Part shown: piece by piece, positions 43,135 to 51,379 of the stretch
Layout: each line of letters begins with the position of its first letter
How positions within the stretch are numbered: the first letter of the stretch is position 1
Assembly (NCBI GenBank): GCA_031395485.1
Contig: JANNUS010000005.1
Coordinates: 207,133-271,132, forward strand
Origin: UBA2336 sp031395485
GTDB taxonomy: Bacteria; Bacteroidota; Bacteroidia; Cytophagales; Cyclobacteriaceae
DNA length: 64,000 nucleotides
Reading direction: 5' to 3'
The notes under the pieces: generated by a model
Seen by the model: the letters and a program-made list of their open reading frames with translations, nothing else
The model's database searches: none
Told to the model about the DNA's origin: nothing
Translations under genes and position numbers: made by a program

Positions 43135-43386
43135 ATGATCGGAAGAATGATTTTCAAGTTTCTCTCAGAAAGCAGCCAGGTAGCTTATTTGCGTGAGAAG
43201 GGAACCATGTTAGGAACCAGGTTGAAAAATGGAAGAAAAGCCTATATGTATATGATAAAGGGCTTCTGTGTAGAGGTTATTTTTAAACAAGACAACGCAG
43301 AAATGAATCCCGAACAGGTTCTGACCTTTGCAAACGTAAAGGAATTCAACAGCTATCTTGAGCGTGAATTTAGGGCTGCGTTCTAA
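43135..43386 (+). CDS. 83-residue protein of unknown function
   Basis: No family recognised. ATG 43135 to TAA 43386 encodes a basic, soluble-looking protein: KFLSESSQVAYLREKGTMLG, then RKAYMYMIKGFCVEVIFKQD, then a predicted helix VKEFNSYLEREF. The size and mixed alpha/beta pattern are consistent with a small conserved protein, and codon use looks like its neighbours. It ends 4 bp from the convergent sucD stop. It has its own 250-bp upstream gap and so probably its own promoter. Confidence 0.6.
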   Translation: MIGRMIFKFLSESSQVAYLREKGTMLGTRLKNGRKAYMYMIKGFCVEVIFKQDNAEMNPEQVLTFANVKEFNSYLEREFRAAF

Positions 43387-43390
43387 CGAT

Positions 43391-44272
43391 TTAGTTCTTT
43401 TTCAAAACTCTTAATACGGTATCGCCTATTTCTGCAGGGGATTCTACAACATGAATTCCGCACTCTCTCATAATTTTCATCTTGGCTGCAGCAGTATCTT
43501 CGACACCGCCTATAATTGCTCCGGCATGCCCCATTCTTCTTCCTGGAGGGGCTGTTTGTCCAGCAATAAACCCAATAACCGGTTTTTTATTTCCTGATTC
43601 CTTAATCCAGCGAGCAGCTAACGGCTCATAATTTCCGCCAATCTCGCCAATCATTACAATCGCTTCAGTCTCAGGATCGTTCATTAACATTTCAACAGCT
43701 TCCTTTGTGGTGGTACCAATAATTGGGTCTCCGCCAATACCAATAGCAGTTGAAACGCCTAGCCCCGCTTTTACAATCTGATCTGCAGCCTCATAGGTAA
43801 GTGTACCCGATTTAGAAACAACACCAATTTTTCCCTTCTTAAAAACAAAGCCCGGCATAATGCCAACTTTAGCTTCGCCCGGTGTAATAACTCCGGGGCA
43901 ATTGGGGCCTATAAGAACAACACCAGTTTTATTTTTAATATACTTTTTTGCAATCATCATATCCTTTACGGGGATCCCCTCAGTGATAGTGATGATAACC
44001 TTAATCCCAGCATCAGCGGCCTCCATTATGGCATCAGCGGCAAAGGCTGGGGGTACAAAAATGATTGATACATCAGCACCAGTTTTGTCTACAGCTTCCT
44101 TTACAGAATTAAATACGGGCCTACCCAAGTGTTCGCTCCCTCCTTTTCCCGGTGTAACACCCCCCACCATATTTGTACCGTATTCAATCATCTGACCGGC
44201 ATGAAATGAACCTTCAGATCCCGTAAACCCCTGAACGATTACGCGGGAATTTTTATTAACTAATACACTCAT
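43391..44272 (-). CDS. sucD: Succinyl-CoA ligase (ADP-forming) subunit alpha
   Basis: About 293 residues from ATG 44272 (SVLVNKNSRVIVQGFTGSEG); an open frame reaches 44353 but the extension has no family likeness. CoA-binding Rossmann domain residues GFTGSEGSFHAGQM are followed by GPNCPGVITPGE and the phosphorylated histidine in RRMGHAGAIIGG. It makes ATP from succinyl-CoA in the TCA cycle with SucC, whose gene is not in the window. Confidence 0.95.
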   Translation of the reverse strand: MSVLVNKNSRVIVQGFTGSEGSFHAGQMIEYGTNMVGGVTPGKGGSEHLGRPVFNSVKEAVDKTGADVSIIFVPPAFAADAIMEAADAGIKVIITITEGIPVKDMMIAKKYIKNKTGVVLIGPNCPGVITPGEAKVGIMPGFVFKKGKIGVVSKSGTLTYEAADQIVKAGLGVSTAIGIGGDPIIGTTTKEAVEMLMNDPETEAIVMIGEIGGNYEPLAARWIKESGNKKPVIGFIAGQTAPPGRRMGHAGAIIGGVEDTAAAKMKIMRECGIHVVESPAEIGDTVLRVLKKN

Positions 44273-44451
44273 GGCGATGTTTTTTGAACTGTACAAAAAT
44301 AGGATATTCTGCGGTTCAGCCAAACAACGGCTGTTAAGGTAGTTTGGTGCCAATTGATAGCTGTAATGTCTACGACAACATTAAAAACACTTACCTGTTT
44401 TCATCTCCAAGCCGCTTTAAAACACCTAGGTTTCTTTGGATACCTTGAACG

Positions 44452-44487
44452 CATAAGAGCTACCCCTTCCTTCAGGCAGCTCTTATG
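44452..44487. repeat. Perfect 10-bp inverted repeat upstream of sucD, downstream of the FecR-like gene
   Basis: CATAAGAGCT (44452-44461) and AGCTCTTATG (44478-44487) with a 16-nt loop. It lies 23 bp after the stop of the minus-strand FecR-like gene and could end its transcript, but no T tract follows on either strand. It is the only structure seen in the 237-bp gap. Confidence 0.55.
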
Positions 44488-44509
44488 TCTATAGTTTAAG
44501 AAAAAATAT

Positions 44510-45397
44510 TTACTTCTTCATCCCGTGTCTTAACAGAAACTCATCATAAAATTCCTTGTAAGAAGGCTCAAGTTTAACTGCTTCTTCATATGAACTAATG
44601 GCATCAATCAATAAATTATTTTCCTCATAGAATCCCGCCAAAATGAACTTGTTTATTGCTGTAGGATCAGAAACATCCGTCATAATAACAGTTAATGATT
44701 TCTCAACCTTTTCACGAGAGGCTGGCGACATTCTTCTCATCATATGCTGCTTCGAAATCTGCTTAGGGTTACTCTTCGAGCTCACCTCAATCAAAATCGC
44801 ACTCTCGGTGGTGAACTTCGGATCTGAAACATTAACAGTTAAGGTTGTTTCAGGAGTTTCAAACTTCGCAAGTTGATCCTCGAACATGTTTTTTAATGTT
44901 ACAATATAGGGGCCTTGTGCTTTGCTTCCATCCCAGTTAATTACAACAGTTGAGTTATAAACATCTGAATACTTTTGATTCTCCGGTAACATAACTTTAA
45001 TAGCGGCTGTTTCTGTAGCACGATGAACGGCTCCTGTTGCGCTAAGTCTGTTCTTCTTTCCTTCGGCATTCGAACTAAGAATGAAATCAGTGTATTTATT
45101 GAGTACACTGGAACCAGCCCCTGCTTGCGTCTCAAGCGCAGACACTTTATAGTTTCCGGCCTTTTTAAGTTCAACCGGCTTACCCTTAGCAGACACCAAT
45201 CCCAGGTAAGCATTCTCGCCTATCAGAAGTTCATCTGTTCCCTGCAGGCTTGATCCTGCTTTTAAAAGCACCCAAGCGTCACCTGACTTTACCTGATTTG
45301 CGCCTTTATTGGCTATTACTTTAAATGTATAGCCTGCCTGACCAAATGAAGTGTAGGCCAGTAAACTAAATAAAACCAAGAATTTTAAACTTTTCAT
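44510..45397 (-). CDS. Secreted FecR-like protein with C-terminal TPR
   Basis: A 295-residue protein with a signal peptide (KSLKFLVLFSLLAYTSFG). Residues about 22-90 (FKVIANKGANQVKSGDAWV, AYLGLVSAKGKPVELKKAG) look like a FecR-type beta domain. A middle Ig-like region follows, and the C-terminus carries one TPR-like helix pair (AGFYEENNLLIDAISSYEEAVKLEP). It lies 93 bp downstream of the CHASE2 protein on the same strand. CHASE2 proteins in other phyla often neighbour FecR-domain proteins, so the two probably act together at the cell surface. Confidence 0.6.
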   Translation of the reverse strand: MKSLKFLVLFSLLAYTSFGQAGYTFKVIANKGANQVKSGDAWVLLKAGSSLQGTDELLIGENAYLGLVSAKGKPVELKKAGNYKVSALETQAGAGSSVLNKYTDFILSSNAEGKKNRLSATGAVHRATETAAIKVMLPENQKYSDVYNSTVVINWDGSKAQGPYIVTLKNMFEDQLAKFETPETTLTVNVSDPKFTTESAILIEVSSKSNPKQISKQHMMRRMSPASREKVEKSLTVIMTDVSDPTAINKFILAGFYEENNLLIDAISSYEEAVKLEPSYKEFYDEFLLRHGMKK

Positions 45398-45490
45398 AAC
45401 GGTAATTGTCTTTTACTAATCAAAAATACTAAAATATCGTGCCAATTTTATGGCCGGAGGTCATTTATACAGCCCCGTATTCAATAGTAA

Positions 45491-46804
45491 TCACTTCTTT
45501 TTTAGGGAATTCTCAACGCTCTTAAAAATATCATAGCACGGCCCAACAAAGGCTGTGGATGCGAGCGTAATCGCCAAATCAAGTTTTAGACTCCAGGCGG
45601 CAAATCCGTAAATAACTAAACCCGAGGTTAACAGAATTAGCACGAGTTGAATTAGTACCGATAGTCCATCAAACCAAGTGGGTAATTTATGGTCAATCTC
45701 TACAAACAAAGCCACAATGAGAAAACAAGAAATGAATGCAATAGCATACTCCTGCCAATCTTTCAATTCGTCAATATAATCTTCATTTAATATCATGGCA
45801 ATAATATTGGCGTGAACTACAGGGCCAAACATATCTGGGTTAGCTCGCCCAGCAACTTTCTTATTTAAAGGAGTAAAGAATTTATCATCCCATGAAGTAT
45901 CACCAAAATAATCACCCAGAAAACCCATTAATACAATTTTATCTTTCAATAAAGTGGAATCAAAATTTTCTGTTAATACATCTTTAAAATCCAAAGCCGT
46001 AAACATTCCTGTAAACCCAGAACTAGCTACGTCTACTTTGTTTACATCCTTTACTTTTATCTCTTGTATTTCAAAATTTCCCCTAAAGTTTACTAACTCC
46101 TCATGCTTCTCTCGTTGTAAAAATCTGATGGTCCTTACTGAATCAAATTTCATAGCCGTAGCAACTGAAAATGCAAACTGATCCTTACCTTTTACCTTCA
46201 TTCTCGGAAAAAAGGATCGGCAAAGTTTAACATCCGCCTGATAATTAGCATCGGTTGGCAGACTTGCAAATGCGTTCGTTGCAAAATTACTGAAGTGAGA
46301 ATCAGAATATTCAATTGAATCGTAGATATCAATATCTCCTGATTGCTTAAGAGAATCAGTTTGCAATAATTTTGAAACCAATACTACGTTTCCTGCTTCT
46401 TGAATTGCATTTGTCAAGAATAGATTTGACAGTGTATCTAACAGCTGAGGACAGTTGAGCGTGTCATACAAACCTCCTTCACAGTTAAAAAAACTATCTA
46501 TTGCAATAACCCGAGGTTTGTACCTATTGATAATACTTATTTGTTGGGCTAGATCCATTCTTCCCAAACGTCCAATATTCACTAAAACGATGCGATCTTC
46601 AAATTTTGGATCAGGGCGCAAATTTGAAAATGCATAATCTGTCATCTCAAAATCTGATAACGCCTGGCCAATGGGATCGAACGCGCTTAAAAGTTTCAAA
46701 TCAAATAATTTTGACATACCCCACATCATAAAAAATACGAATAGTGTAATAATCAGATTGCCAGTCCAAAATCTTTTCACAGTCGCACTCCAAAATCTTT
46801 TCAT
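45491..46804 (-). CDS. CHASE2-domain membrane protein without output domain
   Basis: 437 residues. TM1 (about 15-35) is followed by a roughly 300-residue extracytoplasmic CHASE2 sensor (IVLVNIGRLGRMDLAQQISI, PRVIAIDSFF, LKDKIVLMGFLGDYFGD, GPVVHANIIAMILNEDYI) and three closing TM segments. In most CHASE2 proteins a kinase, GGDEF or cyclase domain comes next. Here the chain ends about 20 residues after the last TM (DIFKSVENSLKKK). The first 8 codons are duplicated (KRFWSAT/KRFWTGN), and a GTG at 46780 is an alternative start. Confidence 0.8.
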   Translation of the reverse strand: MKRFWSATVKRFWTGNLIITLFVFFMMWGMSKLFDLKLLSAFDPIGQALSDFEMTDYAFSNLRPDPKFEDRIVLVNIGRLGRMDLAQQISIINRYKPRVIAIDSFFNCEGGLYDTLNCPQLLDTLSNLFLTNAIQEAGNVVLVSKLLQTDSLKQSGDIDIYDSIEYSDSHFSNFATNAFASLPTDANYQADVKLCRSFFPRMKVKGKDQFAFSVATAMKFDSVRTIRFLQREKHEELVNFRGNFEIQEIKVKDVNKVDVASSGFTGMFTALDFKDVLTENFDSTLLKDKIVLMGFLGDYFGDTSWDDKFFTPLNKKVAGRANPDMFGPVVHANIIAMILNEDYIDELKDWQEYAIAFISCFLIVALFVEIDHKLPTWFDGLSVLIQLVLILLTSGLVIYGFAAWSLKLDLAITLASTAFVGPCYDIFKSVENSLKKK

Positions 46805-46869
46805 AGTAGTACAAGATGTATAAGGTAAATTTAGAAATTTAGACCGTATTTAGGGCAAAATAGTAGATA

Positions 46870-47868
46870 TTGAAAGCAAGGCTTACAATCGATGAATATA
46901 CCTCTGGCATCCTTACAGGAGACAGGATAGTGCTGGGAAAAGCTATTTCATTAATTGAAAGCAATCTTTCAACCGATGAACAACAAGCTATTCAGCTGGT
47001 TGAAAGAATTATAGATAAAACCGGAAACTCAATTCGCATTGGGATTACCGGAGTGCCCGGAGTCGGTAAGAGTACGTTTATTGAAACCTTCGGAAAATTT
47101 GTTACGGGTCAAGGAAAAAAAATTGCTGTGCTCACTGTTGACCCAAGCAGTCAACTTACAAAAGGAAGTATTTTGGGAGATAAGACCCGAATGGATGAGC
47201 TGTCGAAAAATAATAGAGCTTTCATCCGACCAACAGCCTCAGGAAATGTTTTGGGAGGTGTAGCCAATAAAACACGAGAAGCAATACTCCTATGTGAGGC
47301 TGCAGGGTTTGATGTAATCGTTGTAGAAACTGTAGGAGTCGGGCAATCAGAAGTGGCCGTAAAAAACATGGTTGATTTTTTTCTATTGTTAATGCTTGCT
47401 GGGGCCGGGGATGAACTACAAGGAATTAAAAAAGGCATTATGGAAATGGCCGATTCCGTTGTAATAAGTAAAGCGGATGGAGACAATATGAAACATGCAA
47501 CCGAAGCACAAGCTGAATATCAACAAGCGCTGCATTTGGTACCGTCTTCCATATCCGGATGGAGCCCGAAGGTTCTCACGTGTTCTTCCCTTACGAATAC
47601 GGGTATACAGGAGATTTGGAAAATGATTTTAAAATTTAAGGATCACGCCACAAAATCAGGTTTTTTTGAACAGAACAGAATGCAACAAAATATTGCATGG
47701 TTTCAGGAACACTTTAATCACCTGTTGAAGAATGACTTTCGGAGATTCCCATCTATTCAAGCTGAGTTTATAAACCTTGAAAAGAAAATAGCGGATCAAA
47801 AAATCTCTGTTCAGGCAGCGGCAAATGAATTGCTCAGTTCATATCACCGGGCGATAAAAAACTCTTGA
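46870..47868 (+). CDS. meaB: Methylmalonyl-CoA mutase-associated GTPase MeaB
   Basis: A 332-residue G3E-family P-loop GTPase that gates delivery of adenosylcobalamin to methylmalonyl-CoA mutase and protects it. Walker A is GVPGVGKS (61-68). LTVDPSSQLTKGSILGD, the MeaB-type ETVGVGQSEVAVKN and VISKADGDN follow. The start codon is TTG 46870; no in-frame ATG lies nearby that keeps the N-terminus. The mutase genes are outside the window. Next to it are the B12-uptake genes, so the locus is unified by cobalamin. Confidence 0.92.
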   Translation: MKARLTIDEYTSGILTGDRIVLGKAISLIESNLSTDEQQAIQLVERIIDKTGNSIRIGITGVPGVGKSTFIETFGKFVTGQGKKIAVLTVDPSSQLTKGSILGDKTRMDELSKNNRAFIRPTASGNVLGGVANKTREAILLCEAAGFDVIVVETVGVGQSEVAVKNMVDFFLLLMLAGAGDELQGIKKGIMEMADSVVISKADGDNMKHATEAQAEYQQALHLVPSSISGWSPKVLTCSSLTNTGIQEIWKMILKFKDHATKSGFFEQNRMQQNIAWFQEHFNHLLKNDFRRFPSIQAEFINLEKKIADQKISVQAAANELLSSYHRAIKNS

Positions 47869-48018
47869 TTATTCTTTCTTGTGTCCGTACGGGCAATGGC
47901 GGCATCCGCTCTTGCAGCAAGAACCGCGCTTTAAGTGATACGCCTCGGTAAACACCATGAGTCCATTTTCAAAATAGTAATCCTCATTGGTTTTTGGTTT
48001 CCTTTTATCCTTCTTCAT
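47869..48018 (-). CDS. DUF5522-like 49-residue Cys-rich protein
   Basis: A small frame from ATG 48018 to TAA 47869, abutting the meaB stop. The protein is basic (KKDKRKPKTNEDYYFENG), then LMVFTEAYHLKRGSCCKSGCRHCPYG. The four cysteines in CCxxxCxxC form a compact metal-binding-like pattern. This matches my recollection of DUF5522 (YY-x-E-x-G, VFT-x-x-YH-x-x-RG-x-CC-x-x-x-CRHCP). It has no signal peptide and its function is unknown. It is the fourth minus-strand element after the riboswitch, btuB and the propeller gene, 43 bp behind the latter, with a hairpin between. Confidence 0.8.
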   Translation of the reverse strand: MKKDKRKPKTNEDYYFENGLMVFTEAYHLKRGSCCKSGCRHCPYGHKKE

Positions 48019-48023
48019 ATTAA

Positions 48024-48052
48024 ACCGGTACCTGTTATTAGCAGATACCAGT
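48024..48052. terminator. Hairpin between the propeller and DUF5522 genes
   Basis: ACCGGTACCTG (48024-48034) pairs with CAGATACCAGT (48042-48052) with two G-U/T mismatching wobbles and a 7-nt loop. It lies between the BtuG-like stop and the DUF5522 ATG. It might weaken readthrough into the small gene or end meaB transcripts. The flanks are AT-rich (TTTAAT) but lack a real T tract. Confidence 0.45.
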
Positions 48053-48061
48053 ATTTAAATC

Positions 48062-49120
48062 TTATTTGAAAACAATTTGAGTCGGTCCGATACCTGCATC
48101 AAATGAAGTGTTGGAAGCACCATCAGCCGAATAAATATAAACTTTTCCAGCACTTGAAAAGGAAGGCGCATCTCCAATCCATATGTTACCATTGGCCTGG
48201 TCAACATTTAAGGAGTATACAGATACGATATCATCAGCATTAAAAAGTGCTTCTGGCTCAGCAGTGGCCGTAATTGCAATACTAAATACAGATGTTCCAA
48301 CCGTATAAATAATATTTTGCTTGTCCGGAGTAGTCGCAATATCGATTCCGGGAACGCCTGTGATTGTAATTTGGTCTTCGACTAATAACGTTTCGGGGTT
48401 AACCCTAAACAATTGGCCATTTTCGGCACCCCAGCCGCCTACACAAACAACCCACAGTTTTCCGTTTGCATCTGTTACCATGCCGGCAGGCCCAGCTTCA
48501 AGTTCAATGTTATCAACCAATGAATTATCAGTCGGGTCAATCACGGATACCGTACTGGAAGATCCATAGTTATAATTTGAAGCAAATAATAGTTGACCGT
48601 TGTATAAAAGATTTTCAGTTCCTTCATCGGTATCAATCGATTTAATTTTTGAACCTGAATCCAGATCATACACCAAAATGTACGAGTCTATCAACGAGAA
48701 AAATTCATTGTACGCTCCCCAAACACTGATGTAGGCATTTCCATTTATTACTTCAATATATCTGGGCTTGTCTAAATCCGGATGCGTAATGGTCTGAGTA
48801 GATTCAAGTGTATTTGCATCCGCAACCTCAATTTTATCATCTCCGTTGATAACAAGATATGCTTTGCCATTTTTAAATGTTAATGACTGAACTACATCAC
48901 CCGCAAAATCTCCATCTGTACTAATAAATATGTTTTGCTCTGCCTCGCTTGATGTTGGATTGTAATGTGTTACCGTTCCATTTCCGGCACCAAAAGCCCC
49001 TTCATTTACAACAAATACTCCATCTGCGTACTGACCTCTTGGTTTGTTGTCATCCTCACAACCCATACTCAATGAAGCTGACAAGCATACTCCTAAAAAA
49101 TAACAAATGTTCATTTTCAT
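48062..49120 (-). CDS. Surface beta-propeller lipoprotein, BtuG-like (DUF5074/YncE-type)
   Basis: A 352-residue lipoprotein (LSASLSMGC, C21). After VFVVNEGAFGAGNGTVTHYN it runs as repeated propeller blades (NGKAYLVINGDDKIEVADA, GNAYISVWGAYNEFFSLI, GKLWVVCVGGWGAENGQL, GNIWIGDAP). It starts 1 bp after the btuB stop on the same riboswitch-led transcript. In Bacteroides the propeller lipoprotein BtuG captures B12 at the surface and caps BtuB. Position and fold suggest the same task here; sequence identity to BtuG cannot be judged. Confidence 0.8.
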   Translation of the reverse strand: MKMNICYFLGVCLSASLSMGCEDDNKPRGQYADGVFVVNEGAFGAGNGTVTHYNPTSSEAEQNIFISTDGDFAGDVVQSLTFKNGKAYLVINGDDKIEVADANTLESTQTITHPDLDKPRYIEVINGNAYISVWGAYNEFFSLIDSYILVYDLDSGSKIKSIDTDEGTENLLYNGQLLFASNYNYGSSSTVSVIDPTDNSLVDNIELEAGPAGMVTDANGKLWVVCVGGWGAENGQLFRVNPETLLVEDQITITGVPGIDIATTPDKQNIIYTVGTSVFSIAITATAEPEALFNADDIVSVYSLNVDQANGNIWIGDAPSFSSAGKVYIYSADGASNTSFDAGIGPTQIVFK

Positions 49121-49121
49121 A

Positions 49122-50987
49122 CTACTTTGGTTTATGTTTTAATTGATAGGAAATCTGAAGGTTAAAATTTCGCCCCGGCATAGCACGGGAGGAATATTGT
49201 TTATACTCTATATCAAAAATGTTTTTCACTACAATTTGAGTACTCAAAACATGTAGTGCCTTTATGAATGATTTGCCAACTGAAAAATCGGTTAGTACAT
49301 AAGGATCAAGCGTATATATAGGTGAATTTGAGGCTTCAGTAAAACGGACACCCGCATATTGAAGAAATATGTTTACAGACCACTCTTTAAGGCGTGACAC
49401 GATTGATGCGGCAGCGGTGTGAAGTGGAGTATATATTAATTGTTTACCAATGCTTGCTGCCTCTGCGGGCGAGGCTTCTTCTGTAATAGATTTCGTGAAT
49501 TGGTATGACCCTCTGATATTTTGTGAGAACGATCCGCTTTTCCATTGCAATTCAATAGCGCTCTCGTATCCACTTGCTTTTACTTTTTTAATATTATCCG
49601 GGCGATAGGTATTTGTACTATCCGGTGACCAAAGTATCCATTGATCTACAAGTTGATAAAAAGCAGTAGCGCTCAACTTTGCTTTACGATAGGTCCATGA
49701 CACCCCACTTTCAATTGCATAACTTTTTTCCGGCAATAAATCCTTGCGCCCAACACTTCCCCAATACCTGTCATTTAGCGTTGGAGCCCGAAAGTTTCTG
49801 GATGCATTTGCGGATACTTGTAATGTCTGAACATGTGTTTCAAAAAGAATAATATCAGCACCGATGTACGGAAGCAATGGCGGCTTCATGTTTGTGATAA
49901 GGGGCTGTCGAAGGCTTGCTGACAAATCTACTTTTTCAAACCTCCGTTGAAGTGACCCAGCAATGTCTACACGATCTTCTTTCGGCTCATGACCATACTC
50001 CCTTATTTTTCCAATAATGTGATTCCAATCAATGCTTGTTTGGATATTCCATTGGTTTGAGAAACGATATTGGTGATTCACGAATGCAATCCAACGTAAA
50101 ACATTGCTTGGGTTTCCGCTAAATACAATCTCATCGTTTACTACACCTCCTCCGGTTTTCAATAAACCAAACCGGCTATTTTCCCTGTAGGAAATACTTA
50201 ACCGATGGTTACGGTCCTGCTGCTCATCTCTACCATTTAAATTGCCTGTTGTGGGTTGAATTTCTCTATCAGCATCATGAACCCAATAATCCAATTGTAG
50301 CATTTGAGTGGGTGAAAAATTATACCGAATATTTTGTACAAAACCCTGCTGAAAAAAACTGGCGTGCTCTTGTCTCCCTCCGGTTTTATGAATTATAAAA
50401 TTATTCTTTGAGCAAATGCGATAGAGTGAGGATGAAAACGCAAAAGCGTTTTTATAAAAAGAGGTTTTTATTGCTGTGAAATATTTTCCAAAACTTCCAG
50501 CCTCTTGTCTTACAGAAAACAATGGAGCTTCATCCGAACCTGTTTGTAGCAACACAGCCCCGCCAAAAACTCCGCTGCCAAACTGAGCACTCCCGCCTCC
50601 TGAATAGACTTTTACTTCATCGAAGGCAACAGCCGGAAGAATTGAAAAATCGGACTGCCCCAGCGAAAAACTATTGATGTTTATTCCATTCCAGAGAACA
50701 GCAGTATGCTGAGGAGATGTGCCGCGCATACTTATTCCTGACAGCATGCCGCTCCCATAATTTCGGAAATACACTGGAAACTGAAATGATAATATCTCTC
50801 CTAAGTGATTGGATTTATAGATATCCCCAAGAGCAGAGTCCAGTTTTTCAATCGATGATCCCGCCAGGTATTTTTCTTCGGGCATTCCATATATCACCAC
50901 TGGCTTAAGCACAACAGAATCCGTTTGCGCTTGAACGATATTCGTCAGGTGGAGTGTGAAAAATAAAATACCTAATCGCAGTGACAT
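49122..50987 (-). CDS. btuB: TonB-dependent cobalamin receptor, BtuB-type
   Basis: A 621-residue outer-membrane receptor. Signal peptide 1-20; a TonB-box-like LKPVVIYG; plug domain with GISMRGTSPQHTAVLWNGI and GGAVLLQTG; then a barrel ending in NLQISYQLKHKPK. The size and the VLWNGI motif match the short BtuB-type receptors. No CarboxypepD-like domain of the SusC type is present. The cobalamin riboswitch on the same strand directly upstream identifies B12 (or a related corrinoid) as the ligand. It heads a transcript with the BtuG-like lipoprotein. Confidence 0.9.
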   Translation of the reverse strand: MSLRLGILFFTLHLTNIVQAQTDSVVLKPVVIYGMPEEKYLAGSSIEKLDSALGDIYKSNHLGEILSFQFPVYFRNYGSGMLSGISMRGTSPQHTAVLWNGININSFSLGQSDFSILPAVAFDEVKVYSGGGSAQFGSGVFGGAVLLQTGSDEAPLFSVRQEAGSFGKYFTAIKTSFYKNAFAFSSSLYRICSKNNFIIHKTGGRQEHASFFQQGFVQNIRYNFSPTQMLQLDYWVHDADREIQPTTGNLNGRDEQQDRNHRLSISYRENSRFGLLKTGGGVVNDEIVFSGNPSNVLRWIAFVNHQYRFSNQWNIQTSIDWNHIIGKIREYGHEPKEDRVDIAGSLQRRFEKVDLSASLRQPLITNMKPPLLPYIGADIILFETHVQTLQVSANASRNFRAPTLNDRYWGSVGRKDLLPEKSYAIESGVSWTYRKAKLSATAFYQLVDQWILWSPDSTNTYRPDNIKKVKASGYESAIELQWKSGSFSQNIRGSYQFTKSITEEASPAEAASIGKQLIYTPLHTAAASIVSRLKEWSVNIFLQYAGVRFTEASNSPIYTLDPYVLTDFSVGKSFIKALHVLSTQIVVKNIFDIEYKQYSSRAMPGRNFNLQISYQLKHKPK

Positions 50988-51087
50988 ACTTTTAGCGTTG
51001 CGACAGATGTAAAGCAGTTATGTATGAAAGCAATAGCCTTCGGACACTTCTGACCTTTCACCCGAAAGTCAAAAAATTTCAGTTTGG

Positions 51088-51300
51088 ATTCTACGGCAGG
51101 TCTCCTGGCTCTCCTTTTTCCTATCAACGCCTTCCCGTTTCGTATATCGCGAGACAGTGGCACAGAAAGTTGATAAGCAGTCATCCTTCGACAAGCTCAG
51201 GATGACAAAAAGGATTACAGTTGCGGGGACAGCTACGGAATTTAACTTTTTTCAAGATTCACCGTATTCCCTTTTAATTCCACAAGGTTGTACACCGTGT
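51088..51300 (-). promoter_or_regulatory. Cobalamin (B12) riboswitch upstream of btuB
   Basis: On the minus strand the conserved aptamer blocks appear in order. AAAGGGAATACGGTGAATC lies near 51275-51257. The B12-box-linked CCGTAGCTGTCCCCGCAACT lies near 51239-51219, followed by GTAA. GCCACTGTCTC and CGGGAAGGCG lie near 51165-51130. GCCAGGAGACCTGCCGTAG lies near 51109-51091. A 27-bp palindromic repeat occupies the variable arm between CAACTGTAA and GCCACTG. Downstream, CTTTCGG near 51069-51061 can pair either with the adjacent GAAAG or with CCGAAGG further on, a possible expression platform before the btuB start at 50987. Confidence 0.93.
51180..51206. repeat. Dispersed palindrome GTCATCCT-AGGATGAC inside the riboswitch
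   Basis: GTCATCCT (51180-51187) and AGGATGAC (51199-51206) are perfect inverted arms around TCGACAAGCTC. This is the CATCCTTCGACAAGCTCAGG-type element, scattered between genes in many bacteria. Here it sits in the variable arm of the cobalamin aptamer and would extend it as a hairpin. Confidence 0.85.
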
Positions 51301-51379
51301 GGAAACCACAAATCCGGGGTAAACATAAATAAAAACAAGCAAAAACAAATCGTTTTAAAGATTCGCTTATCATTGCATC

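Noticed and set aside
49122..50987. SusC-type glycan receptor with SusD partner
   Set aside because: Too short for SusC, no SusD gene, and a cobalamin riboswitch lies directly upstream.
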